A DNA stretch of 64,000 nucleotides from positions 186,001 through 250,000 of the forward strand of contig JADANN010000350.1 of assembly GCA_018806985.1 (NCBI GenBank), written 5' to 3'. Below the pieces are notes generated by a model that saw only the letters and a program-made list of their open reading frames with translations, was not told the origin of the DNA and ran no database searches. This DNA comes from Angiostrongylus vasorum. Lineage: Eukaryota; Nematoda; Chromadorea; Rhabditida; Metastrongylidae. Below, one piece after another: positions 47,246 to 58,440 of this stretch (position 1 is the first letter of the stretch; each line of letters begins with the position of its first letter). The position numbers and the translations under genes are program-made.

Positions 47246-48215
47246 GTTTGTGAGAAACATGTTTCGAACAGCCACCTCTGTGTGCACAAGTAGGGAACTA
47301 AAGGAAAAATCGCGCGACTTGGCTCGGCAAATAGCCATCTCCAATGGCTACGAAATAATTACCGCACGAGATAAGTTTAGAAGGAGAGCGACGCGCCGAA
47401 ACGAAACACTTGGTCAAAAGAAAGTCCCGTTTATGTTGCCGTTTATTAGCGATGAAGTAAGCGTAGCTATAAAGCGATGCTTAAGAAGGGCAGGTCTAGA
47501 GGAATCGGTAGCGATAGTTGAAATACCACCGGATACTCTACGTCTTGAATGAGTTCGTAAGCGCTTGTATAATCATCTATGTGAAACACCAAATTGCGTA
47601 ATTTACCTTCACGGCAGAGACGGTGACTGCATGAGTTCAGGTACGATATACCTGATTTCTTGTAGTACTTGCGGAGACGAATATATCGGCGAAACGGACA
47701 AACTTTTATGTACCCGCATGCAAGAACACCTGGATGGCTAACGAAAATCAAAACAAGGCACGCCACTAGGCACGCATAGGATACAAAAAGCATAGCGGAG
47801 ATTTTGATGCAAAAGTCGCTATCATCGCACGGGAGCCTAAAACACCAACGCGCTAATTTCTCGAGGCTGTTTGGATAAATTCCAAAAATCCGATAATGAA
47901 TAGCAGGGAAGAATGCGCTGAGATAACGCATGATCTAGCCCTGTATCTCAAAACTGATTTTTGTTTTGGAGTCGTGCAGTAATCAACCTTATGCGACTCT
48001 AAGCAGTTGTTATTTCTTGGTGGAAAACAGATAAGAACGGTGCATGCAGATTTTCATCTTTTTGTTTGCGTTGTTGAAGCGTTTGGCCTAGTAAATTGTA
48101 TATCAGTATGCCCTTTCCAGGTTCTGAAGAATGCGATACTGCCGAAACGTCAGCTATGTGTTGTATGTGTTATATTTGTGAGGAAGTAAACGTGTGCTAA
48201 ATAACAACCTCGCGA
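47214..48215 (+). pseudogene. Penelope-like element, thumb, GIY-YIG domain and 3' end
   Basis: The longest PLE piece in the window. The frame 47,250-47,552 reads RNMFRTATSVCTSRELKEKS, LARQIAISNGYEI and SDEVSVAIKRCLRRAGLEES. After a stop, ETPNCVIYLHGRDGD, then the GIY-YIG core GTIYLISCSTCGDEYIGET (about 47,643-47,700) with TRMQEHLDG after it. Further frames are broken. The 3' end has a hammerhead-like motif (48,120-48,155) and the tail AACAACCTCGCGATTGCTGA. PLEs copy themselves by target-primed reverse transcription with this endonuclease; this copy is dead. Confidence 0.85.
48120..48155 (+). ncRNA. Hammerhead-ribozyme-like motif in PLE 3' end
   Basis: GGTT, CTGAAGA, hairpin ATGCGATACTGCC, GAAACGTC, AGCT. 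Stem I pairs GGTT with AGCT using two G-U pairs. The core boxes are intact. Confidence 0.6.
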
Positions 48216-48399
48216 TTGCTGAAGAAAAGAGAACAACAAAGAATTTTGTTTACGATAGCACTATGGTGTAGTTAGTTGAAGGCAGAAACAATTCATTATC
48301 GCTTTTTTGCGTTTGTTCTTTCTTTCATTGATGACACTGGACGAAATGATCAGCTAACGACAAGAAGACCATTTTTTTCTCCAGTAAATACAGTCGTAC

Positions 48400-49240
48400 A
48401 CAATACATTAGAATACTAGAATTTGTTTTGAGCTGATAGATCCTACACGAAAAATACAATACATCGCGCACATCTCTTGCATTACTGATGAATCTAAATG
48501 GGATTGTTAGAAATCGCTATTTCACTCCAGTGTCCATATCCGTGTGACGTACTGCTACCTAACTTTTCGCTGTCGTCACATCGAGGTAGATCAGATCCAC
48601 CTCTTTACTTTTCTGTCGTAATAAATGCGACCAAGAAAGTAGAAGTGGTGAGCTAGAGAAAATACTCTTGCGAGCGTCCAGGACCTGTACTTTATTCCGC
48701 ATCCTATTTTATGATGAATGTCAAATTCCTCAAAACCAAGTTGGAATAATGGGAAAGCGGTTTCAGTTAGTGAGCGAACGAGAACGATGACTGCAAGAGT
48801 ACGTAGCCTGAGGAAGGCAAATAAGTAGAAGGGTGCTTGAAGCCCTGTGTCGACGATGAACGATTGGGGGAAACTTGCGCTCAAATGCTCAAAATCAGGC
48901 AAATTTTTTATTAATCGTTTGCATACAGCGATTTAATAATGGACAATAATGGCTGTCGTGTGGAGAATTTAATTTAATGAAATCTAAACACTCGACATTC
49001 AACAGAACGTCTAGCAGCAAAAAATACAGCTGATAATGAAGATATTTCTTCGAAGCGAAACGCTGTAAAAACACTGCTTTTCTGGCCGGGATAGTAGTGA
49101 TAAGTTCTTTTTCAAAAGGACAAACCATCGCCATAGGGATGAAGTTCACTTTGGACAAAACTTGAAAAGAACGAGTCACAGTATCTGTGCAATGAATTAG
49201 GTGTATGATAATTCTGGATATCCACTAAAAACACATGTAT
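48400..49240 (+). repeat. Family G repeat, copy 1
   Basis: Aligns directly with 54,600-55,385 and, in its right half, with the reverse complement of 53,965-54,345. Shared blocks: ACGAAAAATACAATACATC, GTACTTTATTCCGCATCC, GGAGAATTTAATTTAATG and GAACGAGTCACAGTATCTG. No protein recognised. Confidence 0.55.
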
Positions 49241-49362
49241 TTATTTACCGTGTGGTGGTGAACGAGTTACCCGCAGAAAGGGTAACAGCGCGTTCGTTCC
49301 CCACCGCAGACATCTGCCGTGAGGAGTTTTGTAAATATCTCAGCACCATTGTGGTATACATA
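49240..49362 (+). repeat. Family D repeat copy
   Basis: GTGTGGTGGTGAACGAGTTAC, CAGCGCGTTCGTTCCCC, GCAAATATCTCAGCACC-type end. It abuts family G here and at 53,838-53,965, so the D copy was duplicated along with G. Confidence 0.6.
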
Positions 49363-49439
49363 CATTATATATATGCAAAATCTTTTCAGCGGATGTGTAT
49401 CTATGCATCATTCTTTCTACACTCATTACACGCATTGAA

Positions 49440-51345
49440 CTACCGCTCATCAATATTGCGTGTGTTATTTCAACAGTTGATCTCAAGTGAACAAGGCACC
49501 ACCAATCCGGTGATGTTTCTGCAATTCTTCCGTTCGACCTTGTCGTTTAACAATTGCGGAAAAAAAAGTTTAGGTAAATGAAACAAATTCATTACTAGAT
49601 ATCGCTAGTCAACCTAGGTAGAGATATGGGAATGGCTCCATAACTACATCGCTGTGGAATTATTATAAATTTAAAGCCCATTTACAGGCTGCCTATGACA
49701 GGTGGAAAAAACGCGGGGCTAGAGATGTAGGCACACTGAAAGACTTTAAGAAATCTGGAAAAATTTGTGATTGACCTCTTTCTTGGAGAGTGAGTGGCGC
49801 TGTGAACGAAAAGTGCGGCATCTCAAGTGTAAATCGCGTTCTTTAAGAATACACCATTAATGGTAAAGTTCATAATCGTTTCAGTGAAAACCTTGGGGAT
49901 TTCCTGAACGAACTTTTGATTCAGGACAAACTTTGCTACATTGGGGTGAAAATGTATCCACGTCTCCAGAAACGTTTTGGTCTTTCCCTTTTCTTTCCAT
50001 GTTTTTTACTCACACTTCCATTTTGAGGAGAACGATTTTACGTATGTACATACATACAAATTTTACACACAAGGACAAAAAATCTCCGAGTACAAGGTGT
50101 TTCACACAGCGGTAGCATTTACAGAAATGTAAACAGCAACTACGATTCAAAAAGCTTGTTTCCTAATACTCCTAACAGCATGCCGCAAAACTCGACGACA
50201 ACTTTTCATAAGGATTGACAGCCACACGCTAGGAATAGGCTACATCTGCACATAGCGAACTAAGTTCCGTTATGGCATACCATAGTAAATAGAGCTCACG
50301 ATACGTGAAAGAATGTTATTTTCCGCTAAAGTGTTCACTGATTTATACCCATGGCAAAATTTGATAAAAACTATGACTATTGTGATTTCGTAGTGATATG
50401 AAATAGTCGTAGAAATGTCAACCGAAAACTCTGTAACCATGTGATTTTTTCCTACTCTCTGAGATCCGTTGACAAACGGAAGTATCACCTTTGAAGCACA
50501 ATAGCATTCTGTCGTAAAACTGTTCATTGATTAGCAATTCAATTCAAACGATTGGAAATGTCTTACCCAGTTCTATTCATCGTTCATAAAAAATCTCATA
50601 AACGGAACGACGATGATACAGCGCCGGTGGCGCTCCCGATTTGTCATCCATGCTATCGAAGCATAACGCCTTGCATTTCCTGTCGGAGAATTCACCTTTA
50701 AAATTTGTTGTTGAGATGAAGCTCCACACTGTTCCGTTATCCTTTGTAAGTGAGTTGCATGGAAGCCTAAGTGCATTTCAGAATAATTCCTAGTCATTCA
50801 ACGTGGATCTGTCAGCAGAATGTTTTTCCAGAATAAAGACGATCGAAACGTTTTTTTCTGAATAACAGTTCTGTGATTTGAGGAAATAGTTCAACCTACT
50901 GGGTAAAAATGTCTGAGCGCTAAAAAACTTTCAATGATGTAGGGAAAAATCATAATCGCAGTAAGACTTCCAAGTAGAAGACAATGAAGTGAGACCAGCC
51001 GATGTTCTCGGTAGCACTTTTCTTTTAAGTAAGAGGCTGTATAATTTTTCCTAAAGCATTGCTTAAGTAAAGGAATCTTTATAACTTTTACAGCTAGTTT
51101 TGAATGTGGTATTCTCAAGCAGTGGCTTTTTTCGGACGATACGTAAATAGATCGAAGTCGTAGCACAGTAGTCGCCACTACGGGGCTTTGTCATCGAGTG
51201 TTTTGAATACAAAGCATAGGTGTTCTCCCATATCGATCCTACTTTTATGACTTGTCTATCTTTCGGCTTAAGAAATGTAGAGCCGACATCTAAGGCGAAA
51301 AAATTTTTTCGTTAAATCACAATTGTTTAGATGTTGTGAACTAAT
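49440..51345 (-). repeat. Duplicated block K, copy III (gene remnant on minus strand)
   Basis: Parallels 58,440-60,240: TTCCGTTCGACCTTGTCG near 49,530, TTGGAGAGTGAGTGGCG near 49,785, ACAGCGCCGGTGGCGCT near 50,618, AGCGCTAAAAAACTTTCAA near 50,918. A minus-strand frame (50,797-50,573) reads MTRNYSEMHLGFHATHLQ to MTNRERHRRCIIVVPF. It lacks the insertion present in K-V at 59,392-59,560 (empty site 50,663-50,675). No secreted-protein exons. Confidence 0.65.
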
Positions 51346-51539
51346 AAAATGATCTGCTGCAAAAAGAAAGAGACCCTTCGTCAGCAAAAGAGGTTTTGGA
51401 TTATGATTGTCTTAGCTAAGTTGTTGTTGAACTTGTGACCAGGGTAACGGTTTCTTTTACAAATACCCGCATTTGCGGGTAGTACAATAAAGCACATAGT
51501 CGTTCTTTATGGTCTCGGACTCGGACACTTGGGTAGGCC

Positions 51540-51720
51540 GTCTTCACAGGATCTGCGTGAGCCAGCATAATCTCCTCTCTTTTGAGAGTTACTGGTTTAG
51601 ACATTGCTGTTTCCTGAATCCCAACGAGAGCCTTGAAAATGTCTGCACCGTCATCAACACCACATGCAGTTGCAGCCCCTGTGGATCAGGGTGAAATTTG
51701 CCACCATGCGGCCACTTTAA
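51540..51720 (+). repeat. RTE-type leader fragment
   Basis: Aligns with 55,950-56,110, the left end of the deleted RTE element: ACACCACATGCAGTTGCAGC and TTTGCCACCATGCGGCCAC. Probably a solo piece of that element's 5' region. Confidence 0.45.
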
Positions 51721-51769
51721 TACCAGAAATTGCTCCTATAAGAATGATGATATTAACAAGCCAAAATGA

Positions 51770-52160
51770 AATAAATAATAGCCATTGATACCGATTAACT
51801 TTCGCTCCGTCACATTTTTTTGTATAATGTTCGCGATAGTGCGGATGAAAAGGGTGCAGGTTGTACAGTCTACTCTGTTCAAATCAACGACAGCCGAGTT
51901 TTAGAGTGATGGCAGCACTTTCAGGCTGTGGTGTTGAGTCACATTTGGTAAGCTTTTTCTATGGTGAGTTCTTACGTTAACCATTTAGAAACCGTATGGT
52001 TTTTCTCAGCATGCCAAATGTGGGTGTCGAGAACGACGGTGTTAAAGTCTTGTGGGATAAACCACGTGTTAGGAACACAGAGAAAAGCACAAGGAGGTTT
52101 TGTAATACCCATATTTCTTGCGATGATCACGAAACTACTGTGAGGAATTCCCAGACTGAT
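51770..52160 (+). repeat. Family E repeat, diverged 3' part
   Basis: Shares GATTAACTTTCGCTCCGTCAC, TTTTAGAGTGATGG and GGAACACAGAGAAAAGCACAAGG-type blocks with 36,080-36,420. More diverged than the other copies. Confidence 0.45.
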
Positions 52161-52214
52161 ATTTCTGTTAACCTCGGCACCGATAAATAACTCGCTGTTT
52201 TCTTGATTAGCGCA

Positions 52215-52480
52215 TACGAGGTTGTTATTATATAATATTTATTCACAACAGCTGACCTTTCGGCAGATTTCTCCTTTTGCAAGGTCTGAAAAGATCAAGT
52301 TGAGTGCAATCTACCCATCTAAACACTCTTATAAGGAAGACGGAAAAAACGCGAAACCGAGATTTCAATAGTGAGGTTTATGCCGTGTTTTGCCGAATTT
52401 ACTATGAGAAAAAAAGTAAAATGCTGAACCGAATAGAATCGATATGGCGACTGTGAAGAACTACGTCGCAATAAGAACGA
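52215..52480 (-). mobile_element. PLE 3' end, decayed, with hammerhead-like remnant
   Basis: On the minus strand CAGACCTTGCAAAAGGAG, CTGCCGAAAGGTCAGCTG (52,250-52,268) and AATAACAACCTCGTATGCGC. The first core box is damaged; the GAAA and GTCAGC parts remain. Confidence 0.5.
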
Positions 52481-52699
52481 AGAGATGTGGATGCTCAGCA
52501 CGGATCACTGCGGCTTTGATGGAGGCAAAACTAATGAAATGTTAGAAACAATAAATATTTGGAGCAAACTCGTTTGGGCTGATCGTAAAAAACAAAGCAT
52601 GTCCATGAACTCTTGCATTTTCGGCGTATGACCTATTACCTTGGTACAACTTGGTGCAAGATTTAATACGTATTCTTTAATTGAGAAGCTGAAAGACGG

Positions 52700-53052
52700 A
52701 TAGCGCCACGGTAGTGGTGCCCATCATTACGAGCATGGCACTAGTCCGATTCCGTTCTTTGCTAACCAAGCCTCTTATCCCTCAGGAGTCGTGAAATTGA
52801 TAACGGGCTTGTCTGGGAAAAAATCACTCTCTGCAATCCAACTGGGAACGCTCCAGCCCGGCTATCTCAAGACTCCAGGGAGAATTGCTCGACCAGCATT
52901 CTACGACATTCAAGGTGAAATGAAAGTCCTCAAGCAGTAGCCGAAGCCACACGTAAAAGAGTTGGGAAGGACTTCATGGACGATGTAAGCGAAGAAACGA
53001 AATGAATATGAGAAGTGCTGGGATCTGCACAGTAGACGTGAATATGGTTCAT
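52700..53052 (+). mobile_element. SINE family B copy 6
   Basis: GCGCCACGGTAGTGGTGCCC, CTAGTCCGATTCCG (box B-like), CACTCTCTGCAATCCAACTG, GCCACACGTAAAAGAG, GAAGTGCTGGGATC. Close to full length. Confidence 0.7.
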
Positions 53053-53770
53053 ATAATAGAGAAAAAGGTTGACAAGCCAACTCGAAGTGTTCAAGATGTC
53101 TACCTGACTAACGTTTTGACGCATTCACCTTTTTAGGAGGCGATGATTCGAGTCGATGGAGCACAGTCATTCGTCCTCGCGTTTTAATGTCGGCGCGTCA
53201 AAATTTAGTGTGGAAATAAAAATTGACAACGTATTGTGCATGAATGAGCCACTGCAGAAAAGCAATGGTCTCCCGTTTTTGTTAACGGCTAATAATTAAA
53301 TGCCAATCAATACTGTCAAAAAAAGGGAAAGACAAGGCGTTAATGGTTTGTTTCTGTCTTCAACAACAGCATAATGCAATTACGGTTTTAAAGGCTTACT
53401 AAAAACGTCAGAAAAACTTCAAAGTGTTTTCTTGACGATGATGCGCTGTAGCAATTCAATCTGGTGGCTGTTAGCGGCCATCAAATGTGGAACTTTGAAT
53501 GGTACAGTTGTCCAGTTTCGACGTGTTGATGTGTTTAATAGCATTGAATCTTCATAGTCTGGAGTCATAAGCCTCCAATTTGACACTTTTGGCTCTCAAA
53601 TAGCCCAGAGCTATACTCTGTAGCTACGAATGACGATGCTAAGATTTTCGTTGTAGATATCCCAGTCTAGTAACTTATCCTACTAGTCCATTCTCTTTAG
53701 AGGAACTTAGCTATATTAGAAGAGACTGAAAACAGTTCTAAGGTTCATTAAGGTCTAATTTGTTCAAAAA
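53052..53770. other. No gene seen
   Basis: No recognised repeat or coding trace. Confidence 0.3.
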
Positions 53771-53837
53771 GCAGTATATCTGATCTCTACATCAGAATTC
53801 GTGGCAATTAGACCTTAATGGATTGAAACACATTAGC

Positions 53838-54345
53838 ATTTGTATATGTGTTACCACAATGGTGCTGAGATATTTACAAAACTCCTGACCGCAGGTGTCT
53901 GTGGTGGGGAACGAACGCGCTATTACCCTTTCTGCGGGTAACTCGTTCACCACCACACGATATATAAATACATGTGTTTTTAGTGGATATCCAGAATCAT
54001 CATACACCCTAATTCATTGCAGAGATACTGTGACTCGTTCTTTTACACTTTTGTCGAAATGAACTTCATCGCTATTGCGTTGGTTTGTTTTGTTGAAAAA
54101 GAACTTATCACTACTATTCAGGCTTGAAAAGCAGGTTTTATTAAATTAAATTCTTCACACGACAGCAGCTATTGTCCAATAAATTCTGGTCGTTGTATGC
54201 GACCGATTAATAAAAAACTGCCCGATTTAGAGCATTTGAGTGCAAGTTTCCCCCAATCGTTCGTCGTCGACACAGGGCTTCAAGCAGCCTTCTACTTATT
54301 TGCCTTCTTCAGGCTGCGTACTGCTGCAGTCTTCGTCCTCAGTCG
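53838..54345 (-). repeat. Family D + family G, inverted copy
   Basis: The reverse complement of 48,840-49,362: TGTTTTTAGTGGATATCCAG, CAGAGATACTGTGACTCG, ATTAATAAAAAACTGCC, CAATCGTTCGTCGTCGAC. Together with 48.4-49.4 kb and 54.6-55.4 kb it gives three copies of the G-D unit in about 7 kb. Confidence 0.6.
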
Positions 54346-54599
54346 TTGGAAATACGTTCTAGCTTAATGTGACGTGAAGTAAGAATGCAACACTGATTAA
54401 TCACCACCTTTACTCCAATGCCGGCACCCAAGCATCATTCCCGATTTCTATTAACTATTACACCGAAATATCTACTGCCATAGGTGAAGGCGGAAATATC
54501 TCCTTCTCGCTTTTTCCGTTTTTTTTCTTTTTTTTCCCCCGATAACACTGGCAGGTAGCGATTAGCAGTTAACGGCAAGGAAACATTTCCTCTCCAGCA

Positions 54600-55385
54600 A
54601 ATACATTGGATATTAAAATTCCTGTTGAGGGGGATAGATCCCACACGAAAAATACAATACATCACGTACATCTCTTCCTGCTGATGAGCCTAAACGGGTT
54701 TGTTACAAATCTCTATAGCGGCCAACGTTTCCACAGTGCCACCTTCACCACACGCACGGTGATTCTAGTCGATTGTCCAAATCCGTGCTACGTAATGCTG
54801 TGTAACTGTCGCTGACGTCAAACCAGACGCGAACAAGATCCACCTGTGGTAAACTAAGGAAAATTCTCATGTGAACGCGCACGACCTGTACTTTATACCG
54901 CATCCTGTCTTATCATGAATGTCAAACTCCTCAAAAAGCAAGTTGATATAATGTGAAAGCGGTTTGAGTTAAGTGAGGACGATGACTGTAGGATTACGTA
55001 GCCTGAGAAGGCTTAAATTTCTCTGTTGACGACGAACTATTATGGACTTACGCTCAGATGCTTAAAACCATGTATTTTCTTTTATTAATCGTTTACATAT
55101 ACGAGCAGAATTCATTGGACAAAAAGTGGCTGTCGAATGGAGAATTTAATTTATCGCAATGTAATCACACGACATTCAATAGAACGTCTAGCGACAAAAT
55201 TAACAGCTGACATTAAAGATATTTCTTCGAGCCCTGTGAAAGCATTGCTTTCAAATCCCGAGTAGCAGTGACAAGTTCTTTTTGAACAAGACGAACCTAG
55301 ATGATAATGATGGGGGCTCATTTAGACAAAACTTCAAAAGAACGAGTCACTGTTTGTGAGCAATGAACCAGGTGTATTATTATTT
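54600..55385 (+). repeat. Family G repeat, copy 2
   Basis: The direct partner of 48,400-49,240 (ACACGAAAAATACAATACATC, GACCTGTACTTTATACC, CGTCTAGCGACAAAATTAAC, GAACGAGTCACTGTTTG). It runs into a TA microsatellite at 55,395, where the other copies have family D. Confidence 0.55.
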
Positions 55386-55394
55386 CAGATGTCC

Positions 55395-55398
55395 ACTA

Positions 55399-55433
<35 letters not shown>
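55395..55433. repeat. TA microsatellite
   Basis: About 18 TA units with one interruption. Tyr/Ile-repeat reading frames across it are artefacts. Confidence 0.9.
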
Positions 55434-55435
55434 GG

Positions 55436-55726
55436 TGTATCGTGTTACCACAGTTGTCAGAGGCGTCCTGCAAAACACACGTGGAATCGATACCGCGCCC
55501 AAGGCCCACTAAGCCTTCCATCCCTCCGAGGTCATCAAATTAAGAACCAACTTGTTTAGGGGGACTGCGGCATTGGCTCGATAAATCGATAGGCCAGCGC
55601 CAGTCCTTGTTAAGACGACATATGCATTCAATCGCCTCTAAACGATGCCTAATGAAGTCGAATACATGGCGCATCCCTCAGGGATTGATCAACGTCGACC
55701 GACAGCTTTATCTTTTTATACTTTTT
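55436..55726 (+). mobile_element. SINE family A copy 8
   Basis: ACACGTGGAATCGATACC (box B-like) after a degraded head. AAGGCCCACTAAGCCTTCC, CTAATGAAGTCGAATACATG and GATTGATCAACGTCG follow at the end. The box A region is poor (GTTACCACAGTTGTC). Confidence 0.7.
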
Positions 55727-55729
55727 ATA

Positions 55730-55834
55730 GTGTGGAGGTGAACTACTTAGCCCCACAAAGGTTAATAGCGCGAACTTTTTCCACTGCAGACACCTGCTGT
55801 TTGGAGTTTTGTGAATATCTAAGCACCATTGTGG

Positions 55835-55842
<8 letters not shown>
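55730..55842 (+). repeat. Family D repeat fragment
   Basis: GTGTGGAGGTGAACTACTTA, GCAGACACCTGCTGTTTGG and GTTTTGTGAATATCTAAGCA. It ends at an AT microsatellite (55,836-55,879). Confidence 0.5.
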
Positions 55843-55881
<39 letters not shown>

Positions 55882-55904
55882 ATATTTGATACTTGAATAC
55901 CCCC

Positions 55905-56540
55905 GTCCTCACTAGTTGTGCAGAGCCCCAGTATAATCACCATTTTTCGGAGAATTGCTGGTTAAGCCATTGTGGTTCCCTCCAATCCCCAAGGACAGTC
56001 TGGCCAGAGTCTGCCTCAGGTCGTCACCACATACAGGCAGTCGCAGCGCTCGTGGAACAGTGGGAGATTTGCCACCATGCGACCTTTGATACCAGAGCGG
56101 TGGTGGATCCTGTTGTTGGTTTACTCTTGTCCAGGTTTCCTGATGGAAACGCCGAACTCCTTCTCAGTTTGGGAGGTCCCTGCCGCGAGGGTAGAAACTC
56201 CTCGCTGTACATCGCACTCCGACACCCAGGAAAACCTCCCAGCCTTGATGACACGGTAAACCGTTGGGAAGAGTCGGTTGGCAGCCAGATTGAAAAAGCA
56301 CTCAGCGGTTCAAAACTTGCAGTCGAAAAAAAAGGAGAAAAGGCGATGCTGCGAGTATCCCTCGTCGTACAAAATGAGAAAGGAGATCCGAAACTCCGAC
56401 ATCTGTGCGCCAAATCGTCTAAAATAAAACGATCCGAACAGGTAATACGTATGAACGACAACTGATGGACAACAGTCGTTAGCTACTGAATTTCCCAGGA
56501 TGACACTGAAATCTTCCTCTGAGAAGGGTTGCAAGAAGAA
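55905..56540 (+). pseudogene. Internally deleted RTE-type element with a 190-codon open frame
   Basis: The frame 55,893-56,465 is the longest in the window. Its last third, ALSGSKLAVEKKGEKAMLR to CAKSSKIKRSEQVIRMNDN, corresponds to the C-terminal part of RTE ORFs (compare KIRWAGHAMPMNDN near 10,605), and the DNA continues in that match to about 56,530. The first part (HIQAVAALVEQWEICHHATF, PDGNAELLLSLGGPCREG) is not reverse transcriptase; its start matches the leader piece at 51,540-51,720. So leader and 3' end are joined without endonuclease or RT. Whether the frame is used is unknown. Confidence 0.55.
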
Positions 56541-56558
56541 ATGACTGTTGTATTTTTA

Positions 56559-56805
56559 GATTACATGTAGTCACGGAATAATGTTGTTCTCGGGGAATGA
56601 TGAGCGAGACCCACCTATGGTGATATATATCAGGAAAACTATTCTGAGATAAAGCACCATATCACGGCTGATAAGGGCGCTTGAGGAGCATTGGCTGGAA
56701 GCGCTTTGTAGTACACATGGGAACGATACCCGCTCCCCTGGTCCACCAAGCCCTCCATCCCTCCGGTTCCGACAAATTGGTACCACACTTGTCTCAGAGC
56801 CCTCG
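56559..56805 (+). mobile_element. SINE family A copy 9 with a 5' leader, truncated
   Basis: The leader (56,559-56,670) matches the head-side flank of copy 6. The SINE head AGGGCGCTTGAGGAGCATTGG and body TTGGTACCACACTTGTC follow; the copy stops at about 56,805. Confidence 0.55.
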
Positions 56806-56809
56806 GACC

Positions 56810-57860
56810 AGTATAATTCTTGTTAATCTAGCAAGCAGCAGATTTTTTTCTTTATTTTTTTTAGGATGCCATTTTAGAAGATATCTTTAGAAATCTCAAA
56901 AACCTAAGTGTATTAGCACCATTTTAAAGCCGAGTGCCTCTTTTCTACGGGTACGTAGCTCAGTTGAAGTCGTATTAAAGCGGTCGAAAGCCTTCATCTG
57001 TATATGGAAGAAGATTCACTACCTAGCTAATAGCAAACTGGTGCATACCCACCACTTGCTTCATCCTTCGCCTCTAGCACTGTGTACAATCAGCTGCTAT
57101 TTTTTGCCGTACTCTGAAGCTTTACTTGTGATTGATTTCTGCATCTGGCGAACAACCGAATTTGTCATGGGCCAAAATATAATAGATTAAATCATGGCGG
57201 AAGTGGTATAATTTCAAGAACAACTTATTGATTTCATGCAGCAATCCACACTAAGTAACGTTATAAAACAACTCCGCCTGAATGGTCTTCGACGAAACAG
57301 TTTTGCACTCTGACGAAACATCTGCTACTTTTCTTTGGGCTGAGAAACCCCTTTTCTTTTGCTAACCAAAGCTGACACTGAAGGATGGTGCCACTGTGAA
57401 ATGCATGTATGAAATATTTCTTGCGGAAAAGGTGGAAACGCGTTTCAGCATCGAGAGCGTTGGAAGGTGCTTGTATCAGGATCTGTTTTGACCCAAGTCT
57501 TGGTGAACGCAGTGGCTCCTCTTCCAAACCTCATTGGCTTTGAGCAGTGGTACAAATGCCTACTGGGAGCAAATGTAGATCCCATTTTCACCACTTTATG
57601 TGCAGCACTATTATTTAAGTTTTCATGCTGTTGCGTTCGCAGTAACAGTCTTAGGTACTGTTATTTCTTTATGGAATCAGCACCATTCGAAAAAAAAACT
57701 TCTGTTGAGTACGTCAATGAGTAGCGTAGGTGAAAACACTCTTATTAGTATATTTCCTCTACCGGCCTTAATGTGTAATATACTGTGCGCCCTTTTTGTG
57801 CTCCACTGGGTGAGGCCAAATGGGGCACTTTTTCAACAATCGCTAAAATTCGCTGACCTT
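56810..57860. other. No gene recognised
   Basis: Plus-strand frames of 121 and 85 codons (57,600-57,965; 57,467-57,724) overlap in different frames. The first has hydrophobic stretches, but I see no family. The end overlaps block K copy IV. Confidence 0.3.
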
Positions 57861-58440
57861 CTACGCTGTCTCATTGGAAACGCAAGTGGAATGCTGTGGC
57901 AAAACAAGTTCTTTCTCAAGAAATCAACTAAAGCGACACGCAACTGTTTATTCATCTTTATTTAGCGTTCATAAAAAAACTCAAAACTGTGCCGATAATC
58001 CCTCGGCGCTAACCATGCGTTCGATTTGTCATCCCAGAGAAAAACAAGTCAGAATTCGTTACATTCTGAATCGGTGATTTCTCGCTAACGTTACGGCTTC
58101 GATCACTACCGTATGCGGTTCACACAGTGAACGAGGTGTTTCCGCAACAATTTTCAATTCACATAAGATGGAGTCGTTAGTAAACATTTCTTCATATTTC
58201 GATGCCAACAGCATCTTGTGCAATGCAGCAATTTTTCTCAACTGAAGACCGAGATCCACTGCAAACGATCAGCGAAAATGCTGGCATCGTAATCAGTGGA
58301 ACCCTGATCAGTTCTTTTTTCTAGTAAGATCATGCTATTATTATTTCTTAGCGCTGTTTTATGTGAAGAATTCGGAATTACTACAAAAGCATACAGTAGA
58401 ATTGCAAGTATGAAGAATATGGCAGCATCAGTTTGGTATT
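57860..58440 (-). repeat. Duplicated block K, copy IV fragment
   Basis: A third version of the minus-strand terminal segment: CGTTCATAAAAAAACTC near 57,968 and GATTTGTCATCCCAGAG near 58,023 (compare 50,585-50,650 and 59,300-59,360). The minus frame 58,259-58,059 includes KYEEMFTNDSILCELKIV, matched near 44,460 in K-II. Confidence 0.5.

Noticed and set aside
48780..48880. Possible further hammerhead (GCCTGAGGAAGGC)
   Set aside because: The first core box is present, but no GAAA box or returning stem strand follows at a workable distance; the same holds near 54,300 and 55,000.
55743..55943. Tyr-Ile repeat open frames near the AT runs
   Set aside because: They are translations of AT/TA microsatellites.
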